From assembly GCA_938011245.1 (NCBI GenBank), contig CALLUJ010000093.1:1-58339 (forward strand): DNA of 58,339 nt, in the 5' to 3' direction. This stretch comes from an uncultured Aquimarina sp. Lineage in GTDB: Bacteria; Bacteroidota; Bacteroidia; Flavobacteriales; Flavobacteriaceae. A program made the translations under genes and the position numbers. A model generated the notes under the pieces. It was not told the DNA's origin, made no database searches, and saw only the letters and a program-made list of their open reading frames with translations. Shown one piece after another: positions 19,173 to 28,448 of the stretch. Every line of letters starts with the position of its first letter. Positions within the stretch are counted from its first letter, which is position 1.

Positions 19173-20540
19173 CTAATAATGGAAATGCTTACTTTCTTCT
19201 AAATACGGATTTCCTTTAGGCTCTAATGATGCTTTTGTTAATGCATTAAATACAATATAAATAAAAAGTCCTAGGAAGAAAAATAATGCTCCAATTTCTG
19301 CATATCCAATAAACCATGATTTTCCAACTGTAGCCGGCATAACCATATTGTAAATATCTAAATAATGTCCTAACAAAATTACAATACCTGCAATAACAAT
19401 TAACCAATTAATACGCTTAAAGTCGGTATTAATTAAAACTAATACAGGAAATAAGAAATTCATTGCAACCATTCCAAAGAAAGGTAATTTAAAATCGTTA
19501 ATACGTGTAATAAAATAAGTAACCTCTTCCGGGATGTTTGAATACCATATTAGCATAAATTGAGAGAACCATAAATAAGTCCAAAAAATACTAATACCAA
19601 ACATAAATTTAGCTAAATCGTGAATATGACTATTATTAACTTTTGTTAAATATCCTTGTGATTTTAATACAATAGTAATTAAAGCAATTACAGTAATACC
19701 ACTTACAAACATACTTGCAAATACATACCATCCAAACAACGTACTAAACCAATGTGGATCAAAACTCATAATCCAATCCCAAGACATCATTGATTCGGTA
19801 TATATAAACACTACTAAAAATATAGCTGCTGCTTTAAAACTTTTCTTATACCATCTATTTCCTTGAGCATCGTCATCTTGATTTCTAGAAAACTTTACAG
19901 CAAAATAACGGTATGTATTCCAAAGTGCTAGATAAATAGCTGCTCTTATTAAAAAGAAAGGCACATTTAACCACCCTTGTTTTCCTTGTAATAATTCATC
20001 ATGGGCAACAACATCTGCATCCATCCAAACAAATAAATGATTAATATGGAATCCTGATAATGCTAATAATATAAACATAATTATTCCCCCAGGTAATAAG
20101 TAGGCTGTAATACCTTCCATTACTCTAAATAAAATAGGAGACCAACCTGCTTGTGCTGCATTTTGAATAGCATAAAAGGCTAAAACACCTAATGCAATCA
20201 TAAAGAAAAAGAACGCTGCAACATAAATTGCTGCCCAAGGCTTATTCTGATATTGATGTAAAACGTGTTCGTAATGCGCATTTCCGCTATGAGTGCCATG
20301 AGAAGCAACTTCTGAATGATGAGAATTATGATCGTCGTGTGCATGACCTGGCTCCGCATGACCGTTGTGATAATCCGTAGTAGCTTCGTGTACTCCTCCA
20401 TGAGAGGCATGTGATGCTTCCAAGGCTTTAACATCTTCAATGCTATGTGGTGTTGTACTAAAACCTAGAACTAAACCAATTAAACCTAAAACAATAAATG
20501 CTAAGGAGATTGATTTTATATTTTTTGATAACTTATACAT
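19173..20540 (-). CDS. actF: Alternative Complex III subunit ActF, quinol-interacting membrane subunit
   Basis: A 455-residue, ten-helix membrane protein related to NrfD/ActC and known as quinol:cytochrome c oxidoreductase quinone-binding subunit 2. After the first helix (about 11-30) comes a hydrophilic loop (about 43-95) with 15 His in 52 residues. The remaining helices include MEGITAYLLPGGIIMF, WDWIMSFDPHWFSTLFGWY and the C-terminal LFFFLGLFIYIVFN. ActF with ActC forms the membrane half of the menaquinol oxidising complex that replaces cytochrome bc1 in Bacteroidota. Position between actE and coxB is as in other Flavobacteriaceae. The His loop is the odd feature. Confidence 0.93.
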   Translation of the reverse strand: MYKLSKNIKSISLAFIVLGLIGLVLGFSTTPHSIEDVKALEASHASHGGVHEATTDYHNGHAEPGHAHDDHNSHHSEVASHGTHSGNAHYEHVLHQYQNKPWAAIYVAAFFFFMIALGVLAFYAIQNAAQAGWSPILFRVMEGITAYLLPGGIIMFILLALSGFHINHLFVWMDADVVAHDELLQGKQGWLNVPFFLIRAAIYLALWNTYRYFAVKFSRNQDDDAQGNRWYKKSFKAAAIFLVVFIYTESMMSWDWIMSFDPHWFSTLFGWYVFASMFVSGITVIALITIVLKSQGYLTKVNNSHIHDLAKFMFGISIFWTYLWFSQFMLIWYSNIPEEVTYFITRINDFKLPFFGMVAMNFLFPVLVLINTDFKRINWLIVIAGIVILLGHYLDIYNMVMPATVGKSWFIGYAEIGALFFFLGLFIYIVFNALTKASLEPKGNPYLEESKHFHY

Positions 20541-20566
20541 AACTTATAATAGCTATTTCTATTCGA

Positions 20567-21376
20567 TTATTTTTTTCCCGTTTCCTTGTGTGAATGATGA
20601 GATTTACCACCAAGTAAATCTTTTTTACTGTAAGAAATTTTCTCTTTCTCTTCAGAAATTTCTTCTACAGCGATTTCTTCTTTATTAAGTTCTCTATTAT
20701 CATTATCACTCGTATCTACTTCTATGGTATTTGTTTCAAGCATTAACAAATCTACAGCTTTAAGCTTAGTATTTTCTATAGAAACATTCTTATCCAATCT
20801 AGGTTTTTTTCCTTCTAAATCAGCTTTAAGTTTCTGAACATATTGAACAATCTTCCACCTATCATCAATACTTGTTTGAGAAGCATACGACCCCATGGAA
20901 TTAATTCCATAATACATAACATGATAAATACTACCTTGTGTTATTGCTCTTCCTACATCGTCATAACTAGGTACTCCAAGAATTTTTTCACTCTTAACTA
21001 AATGTCCTTTCCCATTTCCCTTATCGCCATGACAAATAGCACAATAAATAGAGTACAATTGCTTACCTGCTTCTTGATTTGCTTTAGTATAAGGCAATGG
21101 ATTTTTTAGTCCTGCTTTAGCTGCTTGATATCCTTCATTAGAGTTTTTATAATCGTAGGGCAACCATCCTCTGTGTACTGTCCCTTCCACAGGCTTTAAT
21201 GCTTCTGATGTATTATTCTCTGCAAAAATTTCATTACTTTCATGTGAGCTGTAAGCTTCATAACCTACAGATTCATACATGTTAGGAAAGTACTGATAGT
21301 TACGACCACGTTTACTATTACAAGAAACTAACGCAACAGCTGCTAATACAAATAATGTCTTAATAGTTGTTTTCAT
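20567..21376 (-). CDS. actE: Alternative Complex III subunit ActE, mono-heme cytochrome c lipoprotein
   Basis: A 269-residue lipoprotein: signal ending LVSC (Cys at about 20), then a cytochrome c domain with one heme site CAICHGDKGNGKGH and probable Met axial ligand in NSMGSYASQ. The C-terminal tail is long and charged (about 190-269), rich in Glu/Lys, and ends in a His cluster (GKSHHSHKE). It is the mobile or docked electron exit of the complex, passing electrons to the oxidase CuA site. It starts one base after the actD stop. Confidence 0.93.
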   Translation of the reverse strand: MKTTIKTLFVLAAVALVSCNSKRGRNYQYFPNMYESVGYEAYSSHESNEIFAENNTSEALKPVEGTVHRGWLPYDYKNSNEGYQAAKAGLKNPLPYTKANQEAGKQLYSIYCAICHGDKGNGKGHLVKSEKILGVPSYDDVGRAITQGSIYHVMYYGINSMGSYASQTSIDDRWKIVQYVQKLKADLEGKKPRLDKNVSIENTKLKAVDLLMLETNTIEVDTSDNDNRELNKEEIAVEEISEEKEKISYSKKDLLGGKSHHSHKETGKK

Positions 21377-21377
21377 A

Positions 21378-21914
21378 TTAGTGTGCCTTATCTTTTAAAT
21401 TAATCTCTACTGCGCCTGTTTTTTGCAAAAAGGCTTGTAGTTCTTCAACATCTTTCCCGTTAGCATCTACTTCTACTAAAAAGTGATCGTCGGTAGTACG
21501 CTCATCTGGGTTCTCTGCTTTTTTAAATGGCCATAATTTACTTCTCATATAAAAAGTAATAACCATTAAGTGTGCTGCAAAAAACACTGTAAGTTCAAAC
21601 ATAATAGGTACAAAAGCTGGTAAATTTTCAAGAAAACTAAAACTAGGTTTCCCTCCAATATTTTGCGGCCAATCATTAATCATAATGAAATTCATCATCG
21701 TTACCGCCACCGTCAATCCAACTAACCCATAAAGGAAAGAACAGATTGCTAAACGTGTATGAGGTAACCCCATTAATTTATCTAGCCCATGCACAGGAAA
21801 AGGTGTATATACCTCTTCAATATGATAGTGCTTAATTTGTAGTGCTTTTACAGCATCCATTAAAACCTCGTCGTCAAGGTAATAAGCATGAATTACTTTT
21901 GAAGCCATATTCAA
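21378..21914 (-). CDS. actD: Alternative Complex III subunit ActD (DUF3341)
   Basis: This 178-residue protein has the DUF3341 layout. A small soluble N-terminal part with a ferredoxin-like or metal-binding-like look (HAYYLDDEVLMDAVKAL, then VYTPFPVHGLDKLMGL) is followed by two membrane helices (about 57-80 and 100-125). A short C-terminal soluble tail follows. It is a structural subunit of the complex with no cofactor. It is packed between actC (15 bp) and actE (1 bp). Confidence 0.93.
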   Translation of the reverse strand: MNMASKVIHAYYLDDEVLMDAVKALQIKHYHIEEVYTPFPVHGLDKLMGLPHTRLAICSFLYGLVGLTVAVTMMNFIMINDWPQNIGGKPSFSFLENLPAFVPIMFELTVFFAAHLMVITFYMRSKLWPFKKAENPDERTTDDHFLVEVDANGKDVEELQAFLQKTGAVEINLKDKAH

Positions 21915-21929
21915 TAGTTAATTTATATA

Positions 21930-23378
21930 TTAGTGATGATCGTCGTGGCTTTCACCTAACAATTCTACAATCCCTTCTGCTCTCTCGTAAGTTGGTTTCC
22001 CAGCTTCTCTTAATTTTTTATATTTCTCACCTGAAGATTTTAAAATTGATTTTACTTCTGCCTGTGCAATAACAGGGAATGTACGTGCATATAACAAAAA
22101 TAATACAAAGAAAAAACCAATAGTTCCTATAAATATTCCAATATCTACAAATGTAGGAGAAAACATTGTCCAAGAAGATGGTAAGTAATCTCTATGTAAT
22201 GATGTTACAATAATTACAAAACGCTCAAACCACATTCCTATATTTACTACAATTGAAATAGCAAAAGAAAACATTATACTTCTTCTTAGTTTAGGTATCC
22301 ACATAAATTGTGGAGAAAACACATTACAAGTCATCATTGCCCAATACGCCCAAGCATAGGGCCCTGTTGCTCTATTTAAAAAAGCATATTGCTCATATTC
22401 TACTCCAGAATACCATGCTACAAATAATTCGGTGATATATGCTACACCTACTATAGAACCTGTAATCATAATTACAATGTTCATCAATTCGATATGCTGT
22501 AGTGTAATATAATTTTCCAAACTTACTACTTTACGCATTATAATAAGTAATGTATTTACCATTGCAAATCCAGAGAAAATTGCTCCTGCAACAAAATATG
22601 GAGGGAAAATAGTGGTATGCCAACCTGGAATTACCGACGTTGCAAAGTCAAAAGACACAATAGTATGTACCGAAAGTACTAAAGGTGTTGCTAAACCTGC
22701 TAATACTAAAGATACTTCTTCAAAGCGTTGCCAATCTTTAGCTCTACCCGACCAACCAAAAGATAATATCCCATAAATCTTTTTAGCAAATGGAGTTACC
22801 GCTCTATCTCTAATCATTGCAAAATCTGGCAATAAACCTGTCCACCAAAAAACTAATGAAACTGATAAATATGTTGAAATTGCAAATACATCCCACAATA
22901 ATGGAGAATTAAAGTTTACCCACAATGAGCCAAATTGATTTGGAATAGGCAATACCCAATAAGCTAACCATGGACGTCCCATATGTATTATTGGAAATAG
23001 ACCTGCTTGAACTACCGAGAAGATAGTCATTGCCTCCGCAGAACGGTTAATTGCCATACGCCATTTCTGACGAAATAACAAAAGTACTGCCGAAATCAAA
23101 GTCCCCGCATGGCCAATACCTACCCACCATACAAAATTAGTGATATCCCAGGCCCAACCAACGGTTTTATTTAATCCCCATGTACCGATTCCGGTAGACA
23201 CAGTATAAGTTATACAACCCAATCCCCAGGCAAATGCTATCAAGGCAATTGAAAAAACAATCCACCATTGTTTATTAGCTTTCCCTTCTACAGGTGCTAC
23301 CACGTCCAAAGTAACGTCGTGGTAACCTTTATCGCCAGTTACAAGGGGTCTTCGTATAGGTGCTTCGTAATGAGACAT
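21930..23378 (-). CDS. actC: Alternative Complex III subunit ActC (NrfD-like)
   Basis: A 482-residue NrfD/PsrC-family membrane subunit with about ten helices. Conserved stretches are ITNFVWWVGIGHAGTLISAVLL in helix 2 and RSAEAMTIFSV, known to lie near the quinol site, and later GWHTTIFPPYFVAGAIFSG. It binds menaquinol and forms the membrane anchor for ActB. The C-terminus ends with a short His/Asp tail (GESHDDHH). It starts 31 bp after actB. Confidence 0.95.
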   Translation of the reverse strand: MSHYEAPIRRPLVTGDKGYHDVTLDVVAPVEGKANKQWWIVFSIALIAFAWGLGCITYTVSTGIGTWGLNKTVGWAWDITNFVWWVGIGHAGTLISAVLLLFRQKWRMAINRSAEAMTIFSVVQAGLFPIIHMGRPWLAYWVLPIPNQFGSLWVNFNSPLLWDVFAISTYLSVSLVFWWTGLLPDFAMIRDRAVTPFAKKIYGILSFGWSGRAKDWQRFEEVSLVLAGLATPLVLSVHTIVSFDFATSVIPGWHTTIFPPYFVAGAIFSGFAMVNTLLIIMRKVVSLENYITLQHIELMNIVIMITGSIVGVAYITELFVAWYSGVEYEQYAFLNRATGPYAWAYWAMMTCNVFSPQFMWIPKLRRSIMFSFAISIVVNIGMWFERFVIIVTSLHRDYLPSSWTMFSPTFVDIGIFIGTIGFFFVLFLLYARTFPVIAQAEVKSILKSSGEKYKKLREAGKPTYERAEGIVELLGESHDDHH

Positions 23379-23409
23379 AATATACTATCTAATTAATTCT
23401 TTATTATTA

Positions 23410-26400
23410 TTAAGCTTCTTTTGTATTACGTACTTTCACTTGATATTGAACATTAGGCTTTGTACCCACATGCTCTAATAAATGATACATACGATCTCCT
23501 TCTAAAGATTTTGCTACGCTACTTTCTTTGTCATTAATATCTCCAAACGTTATTGCGCCTGTACTACATGCATTAGAACAAGCTGTTGCAAAATCTCCTG
23601 TTTTTACTGGACGACCATCTCGTTTTGCATCCAAAATTGTTTTTTGTGTCATTTGCATACACATAGAACATTTTTCCATTACACCACGAGACCTTACCGT
23701 TACATCTGGGTTCACTACCATACGCCCTAAGTCATTATTCATATGAAAATCAAACTCATCGTTACCATTATACAAGAACCAATTAAAACGTCTTACTTTA
23801 TAAGGGCAGTTATTTGCACAATATCTCGTACCTACACAGCGATTATACGCCATATGATTTTGACCTTGACGACCATGTGAAGTTGCCGCTACAGGACAAA
23901 CTGTTTCACAAGGAGCATGATTACAGTGTTGACACATTACTGGTTGAAATGCTACCTGAGGATTTTCTGATGGCTCTTCCATACTTCCAAATCCAGATAA
24001 ACTCTCTCCTAAACCAGAGAAACCTTCTTTCTTAGCATTATCTCCTTCAAAAGTTTCTTCTGAAGAATAATATCTATCTATTCTTAACCAGTGCATATCG
24101 CGTGAACGACGGACTTCTGATTTTCCTACAACAGGCACATTATTTTCTGCATGACAAGCTACCACACAAGCCCCACAACCTGTACACCCATTAAGATCTA
24201 TAGATAAATTAAAGTGATGTCCTACTGTGCGATCAAATTCGTCCCATAAATCTACATCTGGTGAAGTAACAGGGGTTTCTGTATGATCTAAAGAAACTTG
24301 AGGAATAGCATTATAATGTGACTTATCTTTAGTATTAAAAATTTCTAAAGTAGTTTCTTTTATAATATCTCCACGTCCCATTAAAGTACGCTGCAACTGC
24401 ACACAAGCAAATTCATGTTCTCCACTTACTTTTTCTACAACTACAGACTGAACTGCTTTTTGATTTTTATATAAGTTATAAGCATTTACACCTACTTGCA
24501 TCTCTTCTTTCAAACCCTGCTTACGCCCGTAACCTAAAGCCAAACCTACAGAACCTTCTGCCTGTCCTGGCTGAATAATTACTGGCACGTTTTCCAAAGT
24601 GACTCCTCCTACTGTAACATTAGCCAAACTTCCATTTAATGCCCCATTAGCTACATTTCTATTTTCTAATCCTAAATTTGAAGCATCTTTTTTAGAAACT
24701 AATAAATAGTTATCCCAAGAAGCTCGTGTTAAAGGGTCTGGTAATTCTTGCAACCAAGGATTATTGGCTTGTTGACCATCACCCATTGCTGTTTTGGTGT
24801 ACAACGTCAATTCTAAACCATCTGACTTATTAAATGATAACGAAGGCAATGTGAAATTCGCTTCTAAAATTTCGTTTGTATCTGTCACAAAAACACCATC
24901 GTGTAATGCCTTATTATAGGACTTACCTCCTAAGATAGATGTTTTCCAGTTTTCCTTTATATATTTATCAAAAGTTAACGAAGAACCTACTAACTTTAAC
25001 AAAGTGTCTTGAAATTGCCTTGTATTAAACAAAGGACGAATTGCAGGTTGCATTAAACCATAAACACCTTTGTTTATTTCTGTATCTCCCCAAGATTCTA
25101 AATAATGCGGGGTAGTTGCCACAAATTCACACAAAGATGCTGTTTCATCTGCCGTCGAAGCAAAAGAAACTGTTAAACCAACTTTCTTTAATCCCTTTAC
25201 AAAATCAGAAGAATTTGGCAATGAATACACAGGGTTTGTGCCAGCTATTAAAATAGCTCCTATTTGCCCTGTATTCATTTCTTTTACGAGATTATCTATT
25301 TTCAAAACATCGCCTTGAGATGTCAATTTAGGAGAAGACGCATTAAAAGCCCTACTCCTTAAAGCATTATTAATAGCCAAAGCCATTAATTGAGCGTCTT
25401 TATCTTGAATTCCCGTAACCAAAACACCATTATTACCCGCAGAAGCTAACTCCTTAGATATTTTAAGAGCTAACTTAGAACTATCTGAAGATACATTAAC
25501 CGAATTCTTAGTAACATAACCATATATCGCTGCTAAAACTTCTTTTTGTTTGGAAGGCTTAATCGGGTATCTTTTATCTGCATTAGCTCCGGACAAAGTC
25601 ATATTAGCCTCAACCTGAATGTGGTGCGACATTTTTCCATTAGAAGGAACACGTCCTTTTGCATAATCAGACTCATAACCCCCTCCTTGCCAATCTCCTA
25701 AAAAATCAGCACCAATAGCAACAATAATATTTGCCTTAGAAAAATCGTAATTTGCTAAGCCTCTCACTCCATAAACCTCTTCATAAGCTGCTACAGCTTC
25801 CGAATTCGAGACAGCGTCATAAACCACATGGGATACATTAGATTTCGTTGCTATAAATTCAGAAATAAGTTTATTTGTTGATGGACTAGCAAAGGTTTGA
25901 GTTAACAACACCACCTTACCTTTAGCCTCCGCTAATTTCCCAGACAACACACGATCAAAAGTCAACCAATTACTTGGCTTTCCTCCTATTTGAGGTGTTT
26001 TTAATCGGTTAGAGTCATACATTGATAATACTGATGCGTGTACACGTGCATTTGCAGATCCATTAGCTCCCGCCAAACGATTACTCTCAATCTTAATAGG
26101 CCTTCCTTCTCTTGTCTTCACTAAAACATTAGCAAAATCAAAACCATCTGCAATGGTAGTCGCGTAATAATTGGCTACACCTGGAACAATTTGCTCTGGT
26201 TGCACCACATAAGGAATAGATTTTATCACAGGACCTTCGCAAGCAGCTAAAGTAGCTGCTGCAGTACTAAAACCAACATACTTTAAGAAATCTCTACGCG
26301 ATGTAGAAGAATCATCAAGCGCCTCCTTATCTTCTAAAAAACCTTCTACAGGAAGTACTTCAGAAAACTCGTTTTGTTTTAGCGCCTCAACCATAGAACT

Positions 26401-26448
26401 ATCTTTTAGCTCCTCAACACTAGACCAGTATTTCTTGTTTGATGACAT
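23410..26448 (-). CDS. actB: Alternative Complex III subunit ActB, Fe-S protein with molybdopterin-oxidoreductase-like domain
   Basis: A 1012-residue fusion. A Tat-type signal lies unusually far in (SRRDFLK at 50-56, then a hydrophobic run ending in Cys 70), so the protein should be exported folded and may be lipid-anchored. Residues about 80-740 form the molybdopterin-oxidoreductase-like half, which in this family holds no cofactor. The C-terminal part carries ferredoxin clusters: CTGCGACVVACHAENN, CQHCNHAPCETVCPVAA, CVGTRYCANNCPYKVRRFNW and CSMCMQMTQ with ACSNACSTGA. It passes electrons from quinol to the ActA hemes. It follows actA by 85 bp. Confidence 0.95.
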   Translation of the reverse strand: MSSNKKYWSSVEELKDSSMVEALKQNEFSEVLPVEGFLEDKEALDDSSTSRRDFLKYVGFSTAAATLAACEGPVIKSIPYVVQPEQIVPGVANYYATTIADGFDFANVLVKTREGRPIKIESNRLAGANGSANARVHASVLSMYDSNRLKTPQIGGKPSNWLTFDRVLSGKLAEAKGKVVLLTQTFASPSTNKLISEFIATKSNVSHVVYDAVSNSEAVAAYEEVYGVRGLANYDFSKANIIVAIGADFLGDWQGGGYESDYAKGRVPSNGKMSHHIQVEANMTLSGANADKRYPIKPSKQKEVLAAIYGYVTKNSVNVSSDSSKLALKISKELASAGNNGVLVTGIQDKDAQLMALAINNALRSRAFNASSPKLTSQGDVLKIDNLVKEMNTGQIGAILIAGTNPVYSLPNSSDFVKGLKKVGLTVSFASTADETASLCEFVATTPHYLESWGDTEINKGVYGLMQPAIRPLFNTRQFQDTLLKLVGSSLTFDKYIKENWKTSILGGKSYNKALHDGVFVTDTNEILEANFTLPSLSFNKSDGLELTLYTKTAMGDGQQANNPWLQELPDPLTRASWDNYLLVSKKDASNLGLENRNVANGALNGSLANVTVGGVTLENVPVIIQPGQAEGSVGLALGYGRKQGLKEEMQVGVNAYNLYKNQKAVQSVVVEKVSGEHEFACVQLQRTLMGRGDIIKETTLEIFNTKDKSHYNAIPQVSLDHTETPVTSPDVDLWDEFDRTVGHHFNLSIDLNGCTGCGACVVACHAENNVPVVGKSEVRRSRDMHWLRIDRYYSSEETFEGDNAKKEGFSGLGESLSGFGSMEEPSENPQVAFQPVMCQHCNHAPCETVCPVAATSHGRQGQNHMAYNRCVGTRYCANNCPYKVRRFNWFLYNGNDEFDFHMNNDLGRMVVNPDVTVRSRGVMEKCSMCMQMTQKTILDAKRDGRPVKTGDFATACSNACSTGAITFGDINDKESSVAKSLEGDRMYHLLEHVGTKPNVQYQVKVRNTKEA

Positions 26449-26533
26449 ATATTTAATTATTTACTTCTTATCTTATTAAATTTTGAAGCTCAATATTACT
26501 AGAGCGCACACTTTTTAAACAAATATCACCTAA

Positions 26534-27832
26534 TTAATAATGACATTTACCACATTCCAAACCACCCATTTGGGCAGCCGTCAATTTATCTACACCATAT
26601 TTTTTAGAAAGCTGTTCATGTATTTTTTCATAATACTCATTACCTTCCACCTTAACATTTGTTTCTCTATGACAATTAATACACCATCCCATAGTTAATG
26701 GCGAGTATTGATACATAATTTCCATCTCCTCTACTGGACCATGACATTTTTGACACGCAACACCACCAACCATAACATGTTGAGAGTGATTAAAATATGC
26801 GAAATCTGGTAAATTATGAATACGAATCCATTTTACAGGCTTACTTTCTTCTGTATATGCTTGTTTCTCTGGATTCCAACCTGTTGCTTTATAAAGTTTT
26901 TTAATTTGATCATTATAATTTACCCCATACTCTTTCAAGCCTTCTGCCTGAGTAGCCTCTGCTACTTCACTAATAGACTTATGACAATTCATACAAACAT
27001 TAAGCGAAGGAATTCCCGAATGCTTGGACACTCTTGCCGAAGAGTGACAATACTTACACTCTATTTTATTAACTCCCGCATGGATTCTATGCGAATAATG
27101 GATTGGCTGTACTGGCTCGTAACCTTGATCCACACCTACCTGCATCAAATATCCATAAACAAAATAAGCACTTAATAACAGCATAAATATAGCCGAAACC
27201 AACAACAAGAATTGATTATCAAGGAACGCTTTCCACAAGGGTTTCCTTTGCTCCTTTACAGGCAACTCTATATTATTTTGATTTGCAAAATTTCGCAATG
27301 TCTTGTTTACCAAAAACAACACTAGTACTAACACCACAAGCACCAAAGCCAACAAGCCTAAAACTATATTAGCTTCGACACCCGACGACGACTCGGAATC
27401 TCTACTAGGTTGACCCGACTGACCACCTACAACACTTTGAGACGGAGCAGCCTTTGGCTCCATAACATAAGCTAAAATATTATCAATATCTGCATTTGAC
27501 AACTGAGGAAAGGCATTCATAGCCACCTTATTATATTCTTCAAAAATAGCTACCGCTTCTGAATCACCAGAAGCTATTAAAGCCGAGCTGTTTTTTACCC
27601 ACTTGTAAATCCATTCTGTGCTATGTCTTTCCGTTACACCAAATAGAGCAGGGCCTGTAGCTTTTTTATATCTTTTGTGACATGCTGCACACAAAGAATT
27701 AAACAATTCTTTTCCTTTCTTAGGATCTGCTTCCTGAGCTTGAGTGACAGTAAACGTTGAAGAAAACGTAAGTAGAAATGCAATAGCTAGGAATAATCTT
27801 GAAATTGAATTTCGGTGTGTTACCTTTTTCAT
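26534..27832 (-). CDS. actA: Alternative Complex III subunit ActA, multiheme cytochrome c
   Basis: A 432-residue protein with signal peptide about 1-32. A mono-heme cytochrome domain (CAACHKRY) comes first, then two membrane helices (about 155-180 and 208-232). A pentaheme part follows with CKYCH, CMNCH, CQKCH, CINCH and a last CGKCHY at the extreme C-terminus, so six heme-binding motifs in all. Extra N-terminal mono-heme domains on ActA are usual in Flavobacteriia. It is the first gene of the operon, and a good promoter match lies about 80 bp upstream. Confidence 0.95.
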   Translation of the reverse strand: MKKVTHRNSISRLFLAIAFLLTFSSTFTVTQAQEADPKKGKELFNSLCAACHKRYKKATGPALFGVTERHSTEWIYKWVKNSSALIASGDSEAVAIFEEYNKVAMNAFPQLSNADIDNILAYVMEPKAAPSQSVVGGQSGQPSRDSESSSGVEANIVLGLLALVLVVLVLVLFLVNKTLRNFANQNNIELPVKEQRKPLWKAFLDNQFLLLVSAIFMLLLSAYFVYGYLMQVGVDQGYEPVQPIHYSHRIHAGVNKIECKYCHSSARVSKHSGIPSLNVCMNCHKSISEVAEATQAEGLKEYGVNYNDQIKKLYKATGWNPEKQAYTEESKPVKWIRIHNLPDFAYFNHSQHVMVGGVACQKCHGPVEEMEIMYQYSPLTMGWCINCHRETNVKVEGNEYYEKIHEQLSKKYGVDKLTAAQMGGLECGKCHY

Positions 27833-27914
27833 AAATACTTATAGAGTTATCATCTAAATTTGACATTTGTTTTGTTTCAAAAAAACTCAAAAAAACGCCT
27901 TTTTATTCTTCAGA

Positions 27915-27944
27915 CAAAAGTACTTAATTAACTCGGTTTCCAAA
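27915..27944 (-). promoter_or_regulatory. Promoter of the act-cox operon
   Basis: On the minus strand, TTTG (27944-27941) and TACTTTTG (27922-27915) are 18 bp apart. This fits the Bacteroidota sigma consensus TTTG / TAnnTTTG. The resulting leader before actA would be about 75 nt. Confidence 0.65.
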
Positions 27945-28049
27945 ATGACTATGATTGCATAAAAACAATTTATAAAAATTCTAAATAAGGGTTTTGGTCT
28001 GTATTTTTAACTTTTACTTACATTTACAAAAATAAATTTTCAACTTTAT

Positions 28050-28448
28050 ATGAACTCTTTTAAAACCATCCTTTCTTTTCTTCTTTTTTTAATTATATCT
28101 AATAGTCTTGCAGCACAAAACAATATTCTAAATCAAGCAGAAGGCTCTACAAGCATTAGTATGCATCCAAATATTGAAAAACTGGTACGTACAAAGTTTT
28201 CTGAGAAGTATGGAGATTATTACAAAATTCAATTGTTTTACGGAAATCTAGACAAAGCTCACAATACTTTAAACAAATTCAACAAAAGCTTTTCTGAATG
28301 GCCTGGAAAAATATTATTTGAAACTCCTAATTACAAAGTATGGGTAGGCGATTATAGAACTCGACTAGAAGCCGATAGGGCATTACTACGAATTCGCAAA
28401 GAATTTCCATCTGCTTTTATTTTCAAACCAAAAAATAACAAGTCCTAA
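28050..28448 (+). CDS. SPOR-domain periplasmic protein
   Basis: A 132-residue exported protein with signal peptide 1-22 (ending NSLAAQ). It is followed by a single SPOR-like repeat (YYKIQLFYGNLDKAHNTLNKF...PNYKVWVGDYRTRLEADRALLRIRKEFPSAFIF). SPOR domains bind denuded septal peptidoglycan, so a role in the periplasm near division or cell-wall turnover is likely. It is divergent from actA, and its last 4 bases overlap the end of the convergent tamL gene. Confidence 0.85.
   Translation: MNSFKTILSFLLFLIISNSLAAQNNILNQAEGSTSISMHPNIEKLVRTKFSEKYGDYYKIQLFYGNLDKAHNTLNKFNKSFSEWPGKILFETPNYKVWVGDYRTRLEADRALLRIRKEFPSAFIFKPKNNKS

Noticed and set aside
20198..20440. Open frame opposite to the His-rich loop of actF
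   Set aside because: It is a by-product of the repeated CAT/CAC codons in the real gene, with no independent features.
16186..27832. A second oxidase or cytochrome bc1 complex in the respiratory block
   Set aside because: All genes assign cleanly to one Alternative Complex III and one aa3-type oxidase.
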